A DNA stretch of 60,220 nucleotides from Fibrobacteraceae bacterium (GCA_017631885.1 JAGBSH010000003.1:1-60220), one strand, 5' to 3'. Shown: positions 9,591 to 18,450, numbered from the stretch's first letter. The notes: a model not told the origin generated them from the letters alone. Numbers and translations are program-made.

Positions 9591-9842
9591 ATGGACTCTT
9601 TAGAAGTTTTAGAAAACAAAGGCTACACTTCTATCGCTGAAGCCGAACGTGAAGAATGGTTCCTTGAAGGTCTTCTTGAAGGAGAAGCTAAAGGCAAAGC
9701 GGAAGGCTTTTTGGATGGAGAAATCAAGGGCATTAATGATGCTAAACGTGAAATGGCAAAAGCGATGCTTTTAAAAGGTTATCCCATTTCAGATATTGCC
9801 ATAATATCTGGTCTTTCTGAAGAAGAAATCAAAGATTTATAA
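9591..9842 (+). CDS. Orphan C-terminal domain of an Rpn/PDDEXK-family transposase-like nuclease
   Basis: An 83-residue acidic protein. The Gly/Glu/Lys repeats (GLLEGEAKGKAEGFLDGEI) and the closing helix-turn segment (ISDIAIISGLSEEEIKDL) are characteristic of the C-terminal end of Rpn (recombination-promoting nuclease, PD-(D/E)XK transposase family) proteins, which are usually about 300 residues. No nuclease domain lies upstream; that space is the inverted repeat. A purine-rich AAGGAAACC precedes the ATG, so it may be translated by itself. It may be a decayed remnant. It may also be a stand-alone short form: internal short C-terminal products of rpn genes are known to act as antitoxins. Choosing between these is inference. 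Confidence 0.6.
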   Translation: MDSLEVLENKGYTSIAEAEREEWFLEGLLEGEAKGKAEGFLDGEIKGINDAKREMAKAMLLKGYPISDIAIISGLSEEEIKDL

Positions 9843-9889
9843 TTTTTGATTTCTTTGCTTGCAAGAACTTATTGACAAGTTTTACAGAT

Positions 9890-10205
9890 AGCCTCGAGGC
9901 TAAAAGCCTCTCTCAATGACAACTCTCACTGTATTCGCGGGTGACAAGAAACTCGGATAAGAAACTTGCGGCGAGTTCAGGATTGTCATGGCGAGGAGTC
10001 TTGTAAGACGAGGTGGCCATCTTGGCTTTTGTCATTACGAGCGTAGCGAAGTAATCCAAAAACAAATGTTGCTTGCGATGAGATTGCTTCACCCCGTTGG
10101 GGGTTCGCAATGACAAGGTTCGCGGGCAAGTGTAGAATTGGCAAGGAGATTGCCGCGCCGTGCATTCAGCACGGCTCGCAATGACAAGAAGCGCGAGCAA
10201 GTCTC
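9890..10205. repeat. Intergenic palindromic repeat block 2
   Basis: The gap 9843-10303 holds no gene. The repeat modules seen are: GTCATGGCGAGGAGTCTTGT near 9988; GTCATTACGAGCGTAGCGAA near 10031; and two hairpin modules. The hairpins are ACCCC/GGGGT (10091-10104) framed by ATTGC 10083-10087 and GCAAT 10107-10111, and CCGTGC/GCACGG (10158-10174) framed by ATTGC 10149-10153 and GCAAT 10178-10182. The frame is conserved while the tip stem differs completely. Confidence 0.75.
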
Positions 10206-10229
10206 GGGCAAGTGTTTGTTTGCAATAAA

Positions 10230-10273
10230 AAGGTTTGTCGACGATTTTTGCGAAGCAAAAATCACCTTTCCTT
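10230..10273. repeat. Hairpin-slot repeat element, copy A
   Basis: AAGGTTTGT, a 4-nt spacer, the stem GATTTTTGC / GCAAAAATC (10243-10251 and 10255-10263), then ACCTTTCCTT. The same boundary sequences occur at 18442-18488 with a different stem and at 18369-18387 with no stem. It lies in the convergent gap between the Rpn-tail gene and the metalloprotease gene, where it could also end transcription. Confidence 0.65.
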
Positions 10274-10303
10274 AATAGTTGTGTTTTGTGCTGAGTGATT
10301 TTA

Positions 10304-11539
10304 TTAGTGTTTTATTAGGGTTAAATTTTTTCGGATTGTTTTTAATTGCTCGCTAGAAAAACTTTGTTCGTGTTCTGAAGATAAAGGGTACATGATGTTT
10401 GTTTCATCGGGACAAGATACGCTTGCGCTGGCGAAGAGTCGAAATACTGGTAACCATGCGTCACTACCCTTGCCTAATGCCTTTCCTAGAATGGTTTTTT
10501 CGCAAAAAGGCGTGTCTTCAAATCCGTCTTCTAAATTGGAGAGGTCACTGCCTGAGAGTAAATCTGATGTGGTGGCTGTGGTGTGTCGAAGTCCAAAGAA
10601 ATGACCGGATTCGTGAATGGCTGTATAGATTATTTCGTCTGAATGGAGTTGTAATATGCCGCTTGCACTAGCTACGTGCGTTGCTAAAACAACGGCTGCG
10701 CCAGAATCTGACATGCTTATGCCAAATAATGGTGAATACCCTAAAATCCCTAAGGCGTCTATTCTATGGGCTAATATTAAATCTAGTGCCGATGATTCGT
10801 CTTTATTTTCTGCGCTTGTTAATTCGGGGAAAAACATGGATTTTTCGCCGTCACTATGGTATGGTAGCGTTTGTGCTTTTTCTGAAGGGTAAATGTTTTT
10901 GCCTGCTAGATTTTCTGCTGTTACTGTGTAAAATGTGTCTATTTTTATTCCTTTGTAATAGGATTTGAATTTTTCAAAAATCTTGGCTGATAGTTTTTCA
11001 AATGAAAGGCTGTCTGTTGTTCCTGTGTATAATCCTGTTTGAATTACCCGAATGGAAAATGATTCTGGGTAGATTCCTTCACCTTCAAATCGCAAATTTT
11101 TTACATTGCCTTTGTAAAATGATTTGCCTTCACCTCGAAGGCTTGTGGCCCAATAATATGGTTTGGATTCTTCACAAGTGAATTGATATACTAAACGACC
11201 TTCTTGCGTTTTGGGCGAAATTCTGCGAACTATTTTTCCATAGCTTGTATTGTTTTTTGAATAAATTCGAAATAATTGTAGTTCTGGGGCGTCAAATGAT
11301 GTGTCAGCGTCAAAAGAGAGTTCGTAATTTCCACCAGGAGAGACCATTAAAATGATGCCATGAGTTAATTGTGCGGCTGCGGAGTCATTTAAGGCGGCGT
11401 CATTAGGGAATAAGCCGTAAGCGAATTGACCATCTGGGTATAAAGTAATTTCACTTGATTCATCATCAAAATAAGAGCAAGCTTCTAAAAAAAAGCTGAC
11501 TAAAAAAATCAAAATAGCTCTTAAAAAATTTTTTCTCAT
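10304..11539 (-). CDS. Metzincin-type zinc metalloprotease lipoprotein
   Basis: A 411-residue lipoprotein. A start at 11539 (MRKNFLRAIL) is preferred over the GTG at 11563, because the signal peptide then begins normally and GGAAC lies just upstream. The lipobox LEAC puts the lipidated Cys at residue 21. Near residue 308 is HESGHFFGLRH, a perfect HEXXHXXGXXH zinc site, and NIMYP near the C-terminus fits the metzincin Met-turn. The family (astacin/pappalysin/matrixin-like) is not resolved. It is probably an envelope-anchored peptidase. The downstream gap carries repeat element A and the upstream gene comEC is divergent. Confidence 0.8.
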   Translation of the reverse strand: MRKNFLRAILIFLVSFFLEACSYFDDESSEITLYPDGQFAYGLFPNDAALNDSAAAQLTHGIILMVSPGGNYELSFDADTSFDAPELQLFRIYSKNNTSYGKIVRRISPKTQEGRLVYQFTCEESKPYYWATSLRGEGKSFYKGNVKNLRFEGEGIYPESFSIRVIQTGLYTGTTDSLSFEKLSAKIFEKFKSYYKGIKIDTFYTVTAENLAGKNIYPSEKAQTLPYHSDGEKSMFFPELTSAENKDESSALDLILAHRIDALGILGYSPLFGISMSDSGAAVVLATHVASASGILQLHSDEIIYTAIHESGHFFGLRHTTATTSDLLSGSDLSNLEDGFEDTPFCEKTILGKALGKGSDAWLPVFRLFASASVSCPDETNIMYPLSSEHEQSFSSEQLKTIRKNLTLIKH

Positions 11540-11617
11540 TTTTTTTGTTCCGTTTTCGATCACTTAAGCGTTTTATTCTAATGGAAACTATAAAAATATA
11601 CTCAATAAAGGATACTA

Positions 11618-13951
11618 ATGATTTACGATTTTCTTTCTCCTTGGCTTAAAAGACCGGCTCTTTGTGCTTTTCTTTTTGTGAGTTTGTTTATCGCAAGCGC
11701 TACCTACCCCACTTACGGCATTGTTTTTATTCCTATTGGTTTGTTTTTTGCTTACCATTTACCTAAATGGCTTTTAAAAATATGCCTTATTTGTCTTGTT
11801 CTTGCTGTTATTTCTTTTAGCCTTGAAGCGTTTTCTAATAAAGATTATCATTTAAAACTAACTGATAATTTTCCAGAAAAAAGTTATGGCTCTGTGGAAT
11901 CTTTAATCCCGCGGTCTTCAGGAATTGCGGTTATTGTTAAGACAGATTTTGGTAGATTGCGACTTACTCATAAAAGTGAAAATCCGCCACCAATGCCTGG
12001 TGACTCTATTTGCTTTAAAGCTAAATATTACCCCAATAATCCGCCGACTGTTCCTGGGGCATTTAATACTCCAAAATGGCTGTATTCTCAGAATTTTATT
12101 GCTTACGGGAAACTTGAAAACTTTCAAATTTTTTCTTCTTCGTTTTCTTTTGAAAAAACATTTTACCAGTTTAGAATTTGGATTAAAAATAGACTTTCAC
12201 CTTTTTGTAAAAGTGCTGAAACTGGTTTGCTGCTAGGGCTTCTTGCCGGTGACCGTTCTGGTATTCCTGACGCACTTCAAAATGATTTCAGAAAAACCGG
12301 CCTTATTCATGTGCTTGCTATTAGTGGTTTTCATGTGGTTTTACTTTCTGGCCTTTTACTTCTTTTTTTAAAAGCTATTCGGATTCCTCATAATATGGCA
12401 AAACTTTTGGCTGTTTTACTTTTGCTTATTTACATTCCCATTACCGGGAGTTCGCCTGCTGTTATTCGAGCTGTTTTTATGTTTTCTATTGTTCAAGTTG
12501 GTAGCGTATTCCAGAGAAAAACTGATAGCCTGAACTCTTTAGGTTTTGCTTTATTGCTTATTGTTCTTTACCACCCTTCTGAAATTTGGAATCCGGGGTT
12601 TCAACTTTCGGCTTCGGCTACGGCAGGTATTATTGCAGGGCTTGGAGTCAATCCTTTAAAAAGTTTTTCTCAAAAAATGTCTAAAAATAAAATTCTTGCT
12701 TTTATTGATGAAAATATTATCCAAAATGTTTATGTGACATTTTGCGCCACTCTTGCAACCGCTCCGTTTCTCGCCTACCATTTTCAAACGTTTTCGCCTT
12801 TTTCTTGGTTTGGTAACATTTTAGTTGTTCCTCTTGTTTCTTTTAGTATGTATGCTGGACTATTCACTATTATTTCTCCTTTTGAAATAATGCAAGAAAA
12901 CTTTGGTGCTGTCGCTGGGAGTTTATTAAGATTAGCTGCTTTAATTACAAATAAATTATCCAATTCTCCAGCATCACAAATTACACTAGGGCCATTTTCT
13001 GTTCCCGTTTTATTATTTATGAGTTGTTTGTTTGCAACACTTCCTTTAATCAGTAAAATCAAAGTTTATCGAACAATTAATTGTTTTTTAATTGGAGCTT
13101 TAGCTATTTACTTTTTTATACAATCTTTATTTTTACAAATTTTTCCTTCTTGGAAATTGACTTTTATTGATGTGGGACAAGGCGATAGCATTTTACTTGA
13201 AACGCCTTCAAGAAAACATTTTTTATTTGATGCTGGAAATGGTGGTAAAAAAAATGATGCTGGGAACAAAATTATCCCTTATTTACGCCATTCTGGAATT
13301 CGCTCTTTAGATGCTGTAATAATCACTCACCCTGATGCTGATCATTATGGCGGTTTAGAACAACTTTTAAAAGATTTTCCTGTTAAAGAAATTTGGATAA
13401 GTGAATGCGCTCGTCTCGAAGAAAAAACTTCTTGGCAAAACACACTTGCGCTTGCTTGGACATTAAAAATTCCTATTCGGGATATTGCCGTTGGATTTTT
13501 CTATCACGAAAAAAATCTCTTTTTAGAAAGTTTACACCCTGACCCTTTACGTTGTGGAGAAACGAATAAAGAAAGTATTACATTTTTAGTTTCTGGTTTT
13601 AAAAGAAACATTATTTTAACTGGAGACCTTACAAGCGAAGGTGAACAAGAAATTATAAACAGGCATTTACTCTATAAGACTGATATTTTAAAACTAGGAC
13701 ACCATGGTTCTAAAACATCTTCTTCAAGAATTTTTTTAGAAGAAACAAAACCAGAATACGCTATTATTTCTTCGGGCAAAAAAAATCGCTACAAACACCC
13801 AAGCAAAGAAATTTTAGACAGACTTGATTCTTTAAAAATTCCTTTTTTAAATACGTCTCATAATGGGAGCATTTTTATTGATGTTGATAAAAATGGTTTG
13901 AAAATGTCTGCTACTAATGGCTTTCTTAAGTATTTTCGAAATGCGAAATAA
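11618..13951 (+). CDS. comEC: ComEC/Rec2 DNA-uptake channel
   Basis: A 777-residue multi-spanning protein that moves single-stranded DNA across the inner membrane during natural transformation. There are several N-terminal membrane segments and an OB-like soluble region at about residues 80-175. The Competence domain follows with HVLAISGFHVVLLSG near residue 230. After more membrane helices comes a C-terminal metallo-beta-lactamase-like domain from about residue 510 (FIDVGQGDSILLETP, ITHPDADHYGG, KLGHHGSKTS). Length and order match full-length ComEC. The 3' end overlaps the convergent hisN-like gene by 26 bp, and no terminator is visible between them. Confidence 0.93.
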   Translation: MIYDFLSPWLKRPALCAFLFVSLFIASATYPTYGIVFIPIGLFFAYHLPKWLLKICLICLVLAVISFSLEAFSNKDYHLKLTDNFPEKSYGSVESLIPRSSGIAVIVKTDFGRLRLTHKSENPPPMPGDSICFKAKYYPNNPPTVPGAFNTPKWLYSQNFIAYGKLENFQIFSSSFSFEKTFYQFRIWIKNRLSPFCKSAETGLLLGLLAGDRSGIPDALQNDFRKTGLIHVLAISGFHVVLLSGLLLLFLKAIRIPHNMAKLLAVLLLLIYIPITGSSPAVIRAVFMFSIVQVGSVFQRKTDSLNSLGFALLLIVLYHPSEIWNPGFQLSASATAGIIAGLGVNPLKSFSQKMSKNKILAFIDENIIQNVYVTFCATLATAPFLAYHFQTFSPFSWFGNILVVPLVSFSMYAGLFTIISPFEIMQENFGAVAGSLLRLAALITNKLSNSPASQITLGPFSVPVLLFMSCLFATLPLISKIKVYRTINCFLIGALAIYFFIQSLFLQIFPSWKLTFIDVGQGDSILLETPSRKHFLFDAGNGGKKNDAGNKIIPYLRHSGIRSLDAVIITHPDADHYGGLEQLLKDFPVKEIWISECARLEEKTSWQNTLALAWTLKIPIRDIAVGFFYHEKNLFLESLHPDPLRCGETNKESITFLVSGFKRNIILTGDLTSEGEQEIINRHLLYKTDILKLGHHGSKTSSSRIFLEETKPEYAIISSGKKNRYKHPSKEILDRLDSLKIPFLNTSHNGSIFIDVDKNGLKMSATNGFLKYFRNAK

Positions 13952-14729
13952 CTTCTTTGGCAAGAGCTTGTGTGGAAGCAAAACCAGTAAAGCCTTCATA
14001 AATTGGAGCGGTTGGCACACCACTAGCATCAAGAATTTCCGTTTTTCCTGCAAGTGTTCCAAAGAATCCACCTGATTCTTTGAATAGCAAAGGGAACGGA
14101 GCAATATCCCAAAGAGAAACAACCGGGTCAACCATAATGTCTGCACGACCAATTGCTACAAGATAATAACCATAACAATCGCCCCAACCTCTATAAAGCC
14201 TTGCTGAGCGACGTAAATTTTCAAAAGGTTTTCCATAACCTTTGTCTTCCATAGTGTTTAAAGTGCCAGAAAGAACAAGGGCTTTTGATAAATCCTTTTC
14301 ATTCGAAGTAAAAACACGAGTTCCATCGAGAAAAGTTCCATTGCCTTCTGATGCATAAAGAACACTATGCAATGCTGGCAAACGAATTATTGAAACTAGT
14401 GGATTTCCTTTGTGGTAAAGAGCGATTAAAGTTCCAAATAAAGGGACGCCATGAATAAATGATTTTGTCCCGTCAATCGGATCTAAAATCCATTGGTATT
14501 TTGCATCTTTTGATTCTATGCCAAATTCTTCGCCAATAATTCCAAAACCAGGAGTTTCTTTTTGAAAGAATTCTCGCATAACTTCTTCTGCTTTTTTATC
14601 GGCAATGGTTACAGGCGTTGAATCAGGTTTCCATTCTACCGAAAACCCCGATGAATAAACGCTTAAAATTTCTTTTTCTGCAAGTTCAGATGCTTTTAAA
14701 GCTATTTCTAAAAAATTCTTATTTTCCAT
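13926..14729 (-). CDS. hisN: Inositol-monophosphatase-family phosphatase, probably histidinol-phosphatase
   Basis: A 267-residue member of the IMPase-like, Li+-sensitive, metal-dependent phosphatases. The metal site reads EEFG then WILDPIDGTKSFIHG, and the second signature is WDIAPFPLLFKESGG. HisN-type enzymes hydrolyse histidinol phosphate in histidine synthesis. The gene overlaps the end of hisC by 11 bp, which supports this substrate over inositol phosphate (inference). Other IMPase-family roles (CysQ, SuhB) fit less well given the neighbour. Confidence 0.8.
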   Translation of the reverse strand: MENKNFLEIALKASELAEKEILSVYSSGFSVEWKPDSTPVTIADKKAEEVMREFFQKETPGFGIIGEEFGIESKDAKYQWILDPIDGTKSFIHGVPLFGTLIALYHKGNPLVSIIRLPALHSVLYASEGNGTFLDGTRVFTSNEKDLSKALVLSGTLNTMEDKGYGKPFENLRRSARLYRGWGDCYGYYLVAIGRADIMVDPVVSLWDIAPFPLLFKESGGFFGTLAGKTEILDASGVPTAPIYEGFTGFASTQALAKEVISHFENT

Positions 14730-15810
14730 TTAACCATTCCTTTAAAAGCTTTATAAAAAATTCATTTTCTTCTGGTTTTCCAATGGTGACGCGAATCCAT
14801 TCCGGCAAGCCAAAATTAGAAAGCCCGCGCACAATCATTCCACGAGATTCTAAGAAAGCGACAAGTTCTTTTGCCTGTTTTCCAATTTTTATACAGAGGA
14901 AATTTCCTTGACTTTCTATGACTTCTAATTTGCATTCTTCAAATGCTTTTTTTAATGTAAGCATTCCTTCGCTATTTTTTTCACGGGTCATTTGAACAAA
15001 ATCCAAATCTTCAAGAGCTGCAATGCCCGCCGCCTGAGCTGCTAAATTTATATCAAATGGAGGCTTTACTTTCCATAAATTGCGGATAACACCTGGCGAA
15101 GAGACCCCATAACCCAAGCGTAAACCAGCAAGTCCATAGATTTTGCTGAAAGTTCTGTTGATAAATAAATTCGGAAATTCTTGCACTCTAGAAATTAAAT
15201 TCGGGTAATCTGTTGCCACTGCAAATTCCGCATAAGCTTCGTCTAAAAAGAGTAAAACATTTTTTGGAAGTAAACGAAGTAGTTCTAAAATTTCTGATTC
15301 TGAATAATAAACACCTGTTGGATTATTGGGGTTGCACAAAAATAAAACACGCGCTTCTTTTGAAAATTCGGCTAATTCAGCTATGTTAGCTTTTTCCACT
15401 CCAACCGGAAACGGTTTAAAAATTCCACCTGCTTCAATCGTTGTAAATTCATAAACAGAAAAAGTTGGCGTAGCACTTACACAAATATCGCCTGGAGCAA
15501 TAAAAGCTTTACCAATTAAATCAATAATTTCGTCAGAGCCATTTCCAAGTATAAGACAATCTTTAGAAACGTTATACTTTGAAGCTAAAGCATTTAAAAG
15601 CAAAGGGGCATCGCCTCTTGGATACAAATGTAAAGTATTAGCTATTTGCAAAAAAGCCGCTTTTGCTTTTGGAGAAGTCCCCCACGGGTTTTCATTTGAA
15701 GCTAATTTCACAGCATGAGAAAGACCATAACGTTCACAAATTTCTTCAATTGATTTACCAGGAACATAATCTGATAATTTTTCTAGTTCTGCGCGTGGTT
15801 GAATGGTCAT
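14719..15810 (-). CDS. hisC: Histidinol-phosphate aminotransferase
   Basis: A 363-residue PLP enzyme of aminotransferase fold type I, converting imidazole-acetol phosphate to histidinol phosphate. Typical HisC landmarks are KLASNENPWG near the N-terminus, NGSDEIIDL, LCNPNNPTG, LDEAYAEF, and the PLP-lysine region RTFSKIYGLAGLRLGYG. It is translated together with the downstream phosphatase (11-bp overlap). The rest of the his pathway is not in the window. Confidence 0.93.
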   Translation of the reverse strand: MTIQPRAELEKLSDYVPGKSIEEICERYGLSHAVKLASNENPWGTSPKAKAAFLQIANTLHLYPRGDAPLLLNALASKYNVSKDCLILGNGSDEIIDLIGKAFIAPGDICVSATPTFSVYEFTTIEAGGIFKPFPVGVEKANIAELAEFSKEARVLFLCNPNNPTGVYYSESEILELLRLLPKNVLLFLDEAYAEFAVATDYPNLISRVQEFPNLFINRTFSKIYGLAGLRLGYGVSSPGVIRNLWKVKPPFDINLAAQAAGIAALEDLDFVQMTREKNSEGMLTLKKAFEECKLEVIESQGNFLCIKIGKQAKELVAFLESRGMIVRGLSNFGLPEWIRVTIGKPEENEFFIKLLKEWLNGK

Positions 15811-15915
15811 AAAAGCCTCTTATTTTTCAGGATTTTATTGATATAAAATTTGATGTAAAACCCTTTTTGAAAGCAATTTAGAATTTTATTGTTAAAATTT
15901 TTCCTTTTTCAACAG

Positions 15916-15939
15916 AAAAAACGGAGCTAGAAAGCTCCG
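15916..15939 (-). terminator. Terminator of the second beta-barrel gene
   Basis: Stem CGGAGCT (15922-15928) / AGCTCCG (15933-15939). On the minus strand it is followed by six T residues, 28 bp beyond the stop of the 15968-16750 gene. Confidence 0.85.
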
Positions 15940-15967
15940 CTTTAAAGTGATTTTATAAGATAATTAA

Positions 15968-16750
15968 CTAAAAGAAGAACTCAGCACCAACATACAAGCC
16001 GCTGGCGTCTCCACCCATGTTACCATGGTCGCCGCTACGGACAAATAATTGAGCTTTTAAATCAAGTTGATTTGGAATTACAAAATAGCCTGCACCAAGC
16101 CAAATAATGACTTGGCTATCGCCATCGTCATTACCACCACGTTCTCTGCCATCACCATCTTCCCAAGTGCTTTCGGTTAAACGGTATTTAAGTTGAAGGC
16201 CTGCAAAAGGTGTTACTCCAACATTTGGTATGGCATAAGCAACTTCTCCACCTAAATGAATTTCAAGACCACGTTCTGAATTGTCGTGTTCAAAACCCCA
16301 GAAAATACCACCTTCGGTACCAAATTTAAAACCAGGCACATTAGTTGGCACAGAGAATTGAGCACCTGCATAAAGAGCGATTTCATCGCTAGAAACTTCA
16401 TCGCCACCAATAGGGAGATTCATGTCTAAGAAAGCGGTTACCATTGGAGCAACTGTATAACGACCGCCAATGGTTAAATCGCGAAGGCCATCGCCGCCAT
16501 TTACACAGCCATCACAATCTTCTTCACTCCAAAATTGATAACCAAAGCTTTGAATAGAAATTTCTAAGTTCTGGATAATGCTATAGCGAGCACCTATTTT
16601 TAAACCAGATTGAGACCAATCGTGGTGCCAGTCATAATAAAGACCGCCAGCGAAAGAACCTTTACCGGCTTCAAGAACAGGATAATAATCCCAAGTTGCA
16701 AAACTTGCTGTTGCTATAAAAGCACATGCCATCGCTATTTTTTTGAACAT
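15968..16750 (-). CDS. Outer-membrane beta-barrel protein, paralogue B
   Basis: A 260-residue secreted protein. The signal peptide MFKKIAMACAFIATASFA ends near residue 18. The mature part is alternating strands rich in aromatic residues and Gly (GARYSIIQNLEISIQSFGYQ) and ends in AEFFF, a C-terminal aromatic typical of BamA-dependent barrels. It is clearly related along its length to the next gene upstream (same length, leader, and E-Y/Y-I-Q/M-Q-N-L-E region). It has its own AGGAG site and is isolated from its paralogue by a terminator. The substrate is unknown; it could be a small porin-like barrel. Confidence 0.7.
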   Translation of the reverse strand: MFKKIAMACAFIATASFATWDYYPVLEAGKGSFAGGLYYDWHHDWSQSGLKIGARYSIIQNLEISIQSFGYQFWSEEDCDGCVNGGDGLRDLTIGGRYTVAPMVTAFLDMNLPIGGDEVSSDEIALYAGAQFSVPTNVPGFKFGTEGGIFWGFEHDNSERGLEIHLGGEVAYAIPNVGVTPFAGLQLKYRLTESTWEDGDGRERGGNDDGDSQVIIWLGAGYFVIPNQLDLKAQLFVRSGDHGNMGGDASGLYVGAEFFF

Positions 16751-16786
16751 AATGACTCCTAAAAAACTTGATGTGCCAAATTTAGC

Positions 16787-16821
16787 AAAAACAAAAAATT
16801 CCCGAGCGGAACGCTCGGGAA
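16787..16821 (-). terminator. Terminator between the two beta-barrel genes
   Basis: A perfect 10-bp stem TTCCCGAGCG / CGCTCGGGAA (16799-16808 and 16812-16821) with loop GAA. On the minus strand it is followed by a T-rich tract, 29 bp after the stop of paralogue A. Confidence 0.9.
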
Positions 16822-16849
16822 TTTAAAAGATTTCCAAAAAAGATTCGGA

Positions 16850-17632
16850 TTAGAAGTTGATAACAACCTTAGCGTTAACACCCATCCAGTCACCGCCCAT
16901 GGATTCTGCTTCATCAGCAAACTGCATAATGAAGTTACCCTTAACAGCAAACATGTCGTTAATTGGATAGCCAGCACCAATCCAAAGTGTGAAAGCACTA
17001 TCACCGGAGCCATATTCAGCAGGACCCTCTTCAACATCGCTTAAGCGAACGTCAAAAGAAGCACCAATCCATGGAGTAAGGCCGATGGAAGCGATGGTAT
17101 AATCCAATTCAGCCTGAATTTTAAGGCCAAGACCTTCAGTCTTGTTGTTGTCTTCAAACTTGTAGCTAAGACCAGCTTCGCTACCAAATGCAAGACCTGG
17201 CATAAATTCTTGAGTGTATTGGATAGCAGCATAGAGTCCAAATGGATCGTATGGACCAACTACATCTTCAGAGTTTAAAGGAATGTTTACGTCTAAAGCT
17301 GCAATAAGAATTGGCATGAATTGGTAACGAGCACCAACAGTCATTGCCTTAATACCAGAGTTTTCTGGGCAATCTGGATGGCCATCTTCACCGCAATCAT
17401 CTAGTTCATTCCAAAGCTGGAAAGCGAGACCAGTAAGGGAAAGTTCCAAGTTCTGCATGATTACATATTCAGCACCAAGAGTGATGTTCATGTCAGAAGT
17501 GTTATCTGTCCAACCATATTGAACACCTGCTTCTACTTGGCCAGAATTTGCTTGACCAACTGGGAAGAATGTGTATGTAGCAAAAGAAGAACTAGCGGCA
17601 ACTGCTGCAGCAAGAGCGATTTTCTTAAGCAT
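16850..17632 (-). CDS. Outer-membrane beta-barrel protein, paralogue A
   Basis: A 260-residue secreted barrel-like protein. Signal peptide MLKKIALAAAVAASSSFA, then GAEYVIMQNLELSLTGLAFQ and repeated amphipathic strands, ending NAKVVINF with a terminal Phe. A strong AAGGAGA site (17637-17643) precedes the ATG. The high-quality ribosome site and terminator suggest an abundant product. It is a paralogue of the following gene, probably from tandem duplication. Function is not recognised beyond an outer-membrane barrel. Confidence 0.72.
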   Translation of the reverse strand: MLKKIALAAAVAASSSFATYTFFPVGQANSGQVEAGVQYGWTDNTSDMNITLGAEYVIMQNLELSLTGLAFQLWNELDDCGEDGHPDCPENSGIKAMTVGARYQFMPILIAALDVNIPLNSEDVVGPYDPFGLYAAIQYTQEFMPGLAFGSEAGLSYKFEDNNKTEGLGLKIQAELDYTIASIGLTPWIGASFDVRLSDVEEGPAEYGSGDSAFTLWIGAGYPINDMFAVKGNFIMQFADEAESMGGDWMGVNAKVVINF

Positions 17633-17803
17633 TTTATCTCCTTGTATAAATGAATTTGTTTAAAACATAGTAAACTTTTACAAACATTTCTAGGATAGTG
17701 ACAGAATATAAATCTTTTATTGTTACAAAATGTGCTTTTCATCACACAACAAGAATTGCGTTTCAAAAGACACTATCTTTATTTAGCTGTTGATAAATGC
17801 GTT

Positions 17804-18450
17804 TTGATAAAAACAAATTGTCACTTACGATGAAGCTTACCCGCGACTTGACCGCAGTTCGTGTCATTGCCTTTTTGCACTTGCCACAAGCCCCTTGTCT
17901 GAGAAAATGCTCACTTGCGAAAGAACTTGCCCCTAACTTGTCACTAGTGATGGGACTTGCCCGCAGTTCGTGTCATTGCTATGGAACTTGCTCGCGGTTC
18001 TTGTCCGTAGTTCTTGTTACTCGCGAACAACTTGTCATGGCGAGACGTGCAGAAAGCACGGCGCGGCAATCTACTTACCACACGCTTCTTGTCATGGCGA
18101 GACGTGTAGAATACACGGCGTGGCAATCCCATCGCCCACAACTTGTGCGCGAACTTGCCCACGAATCTTGCTCACGGTTCTTGTCACTCGCGATGGAACG
18201 TAGTGACAGAAGCAATCTCCTTGCAAGCAACACTTGTTTTTTTGGATTACTTCGCTACGCTCGTAATGACAAAAGCCAAGATGGCCACACTGCGTTCGCG
18301 ATGACAACCCGTACTGCGCTCGGTCATGCCAACTCGCACAAGTGCGGTTGGCGCGACGCTCGCTTATGAAGGTTTGTAGAACCTTTCGCCGCTCGGTCAT
18401 GCCAACTCGCACAAGTGCGGTTGGCGCGACGCTCGCTTATGAAGGTTTGT
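17804..18450. repeat. Intergenic palindromic repeat block 3
   Basis: The gap 17633-18535 holds no credible gene. Bases 17633-17803 are AT-rich promoter region for paralogue A. The block opens at 17804-17826 with a 23-nt sequence found again at 60049-60071 with one difference. Hairpin modules: CGTGC/GCACG (18046-18060) and CGTGTA/TACACG (18103-18117), both between TCATGGCGAGA and GGCAATC; CGCAC/GTGCG (18335-18346). The 18241-18305 region contains block 1/2 modules in reverse orientation. A long open frame through here translates repeats only. Confidence 0.78.
18317..18450. repeat. 61-bp direct tandem duplication
   Basis: Bases 18317-18377 and 18390-18450 are identical over 61 bp, at a period of 73 bp. 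Each copy ends in AAGGTTTGT. The first is followed by AGA and ACCTTTC, the second by a full hairpin and ACCTTTCCTT. Confidence 0.9.

Noticed and set aside
9030-10273. CRISPR array
   Set aside because: Repeats are irregularly spaced, palindromic and mosaic, with no constant repeat-spacer period and no cas genes.
17797-18369. 190-codon open frame on the plus strand
   Set aside because: It runs entirely through palindromic repeats, with repeated peptide strings and no ribosome site. It is a by-product of stop-poor repeats.
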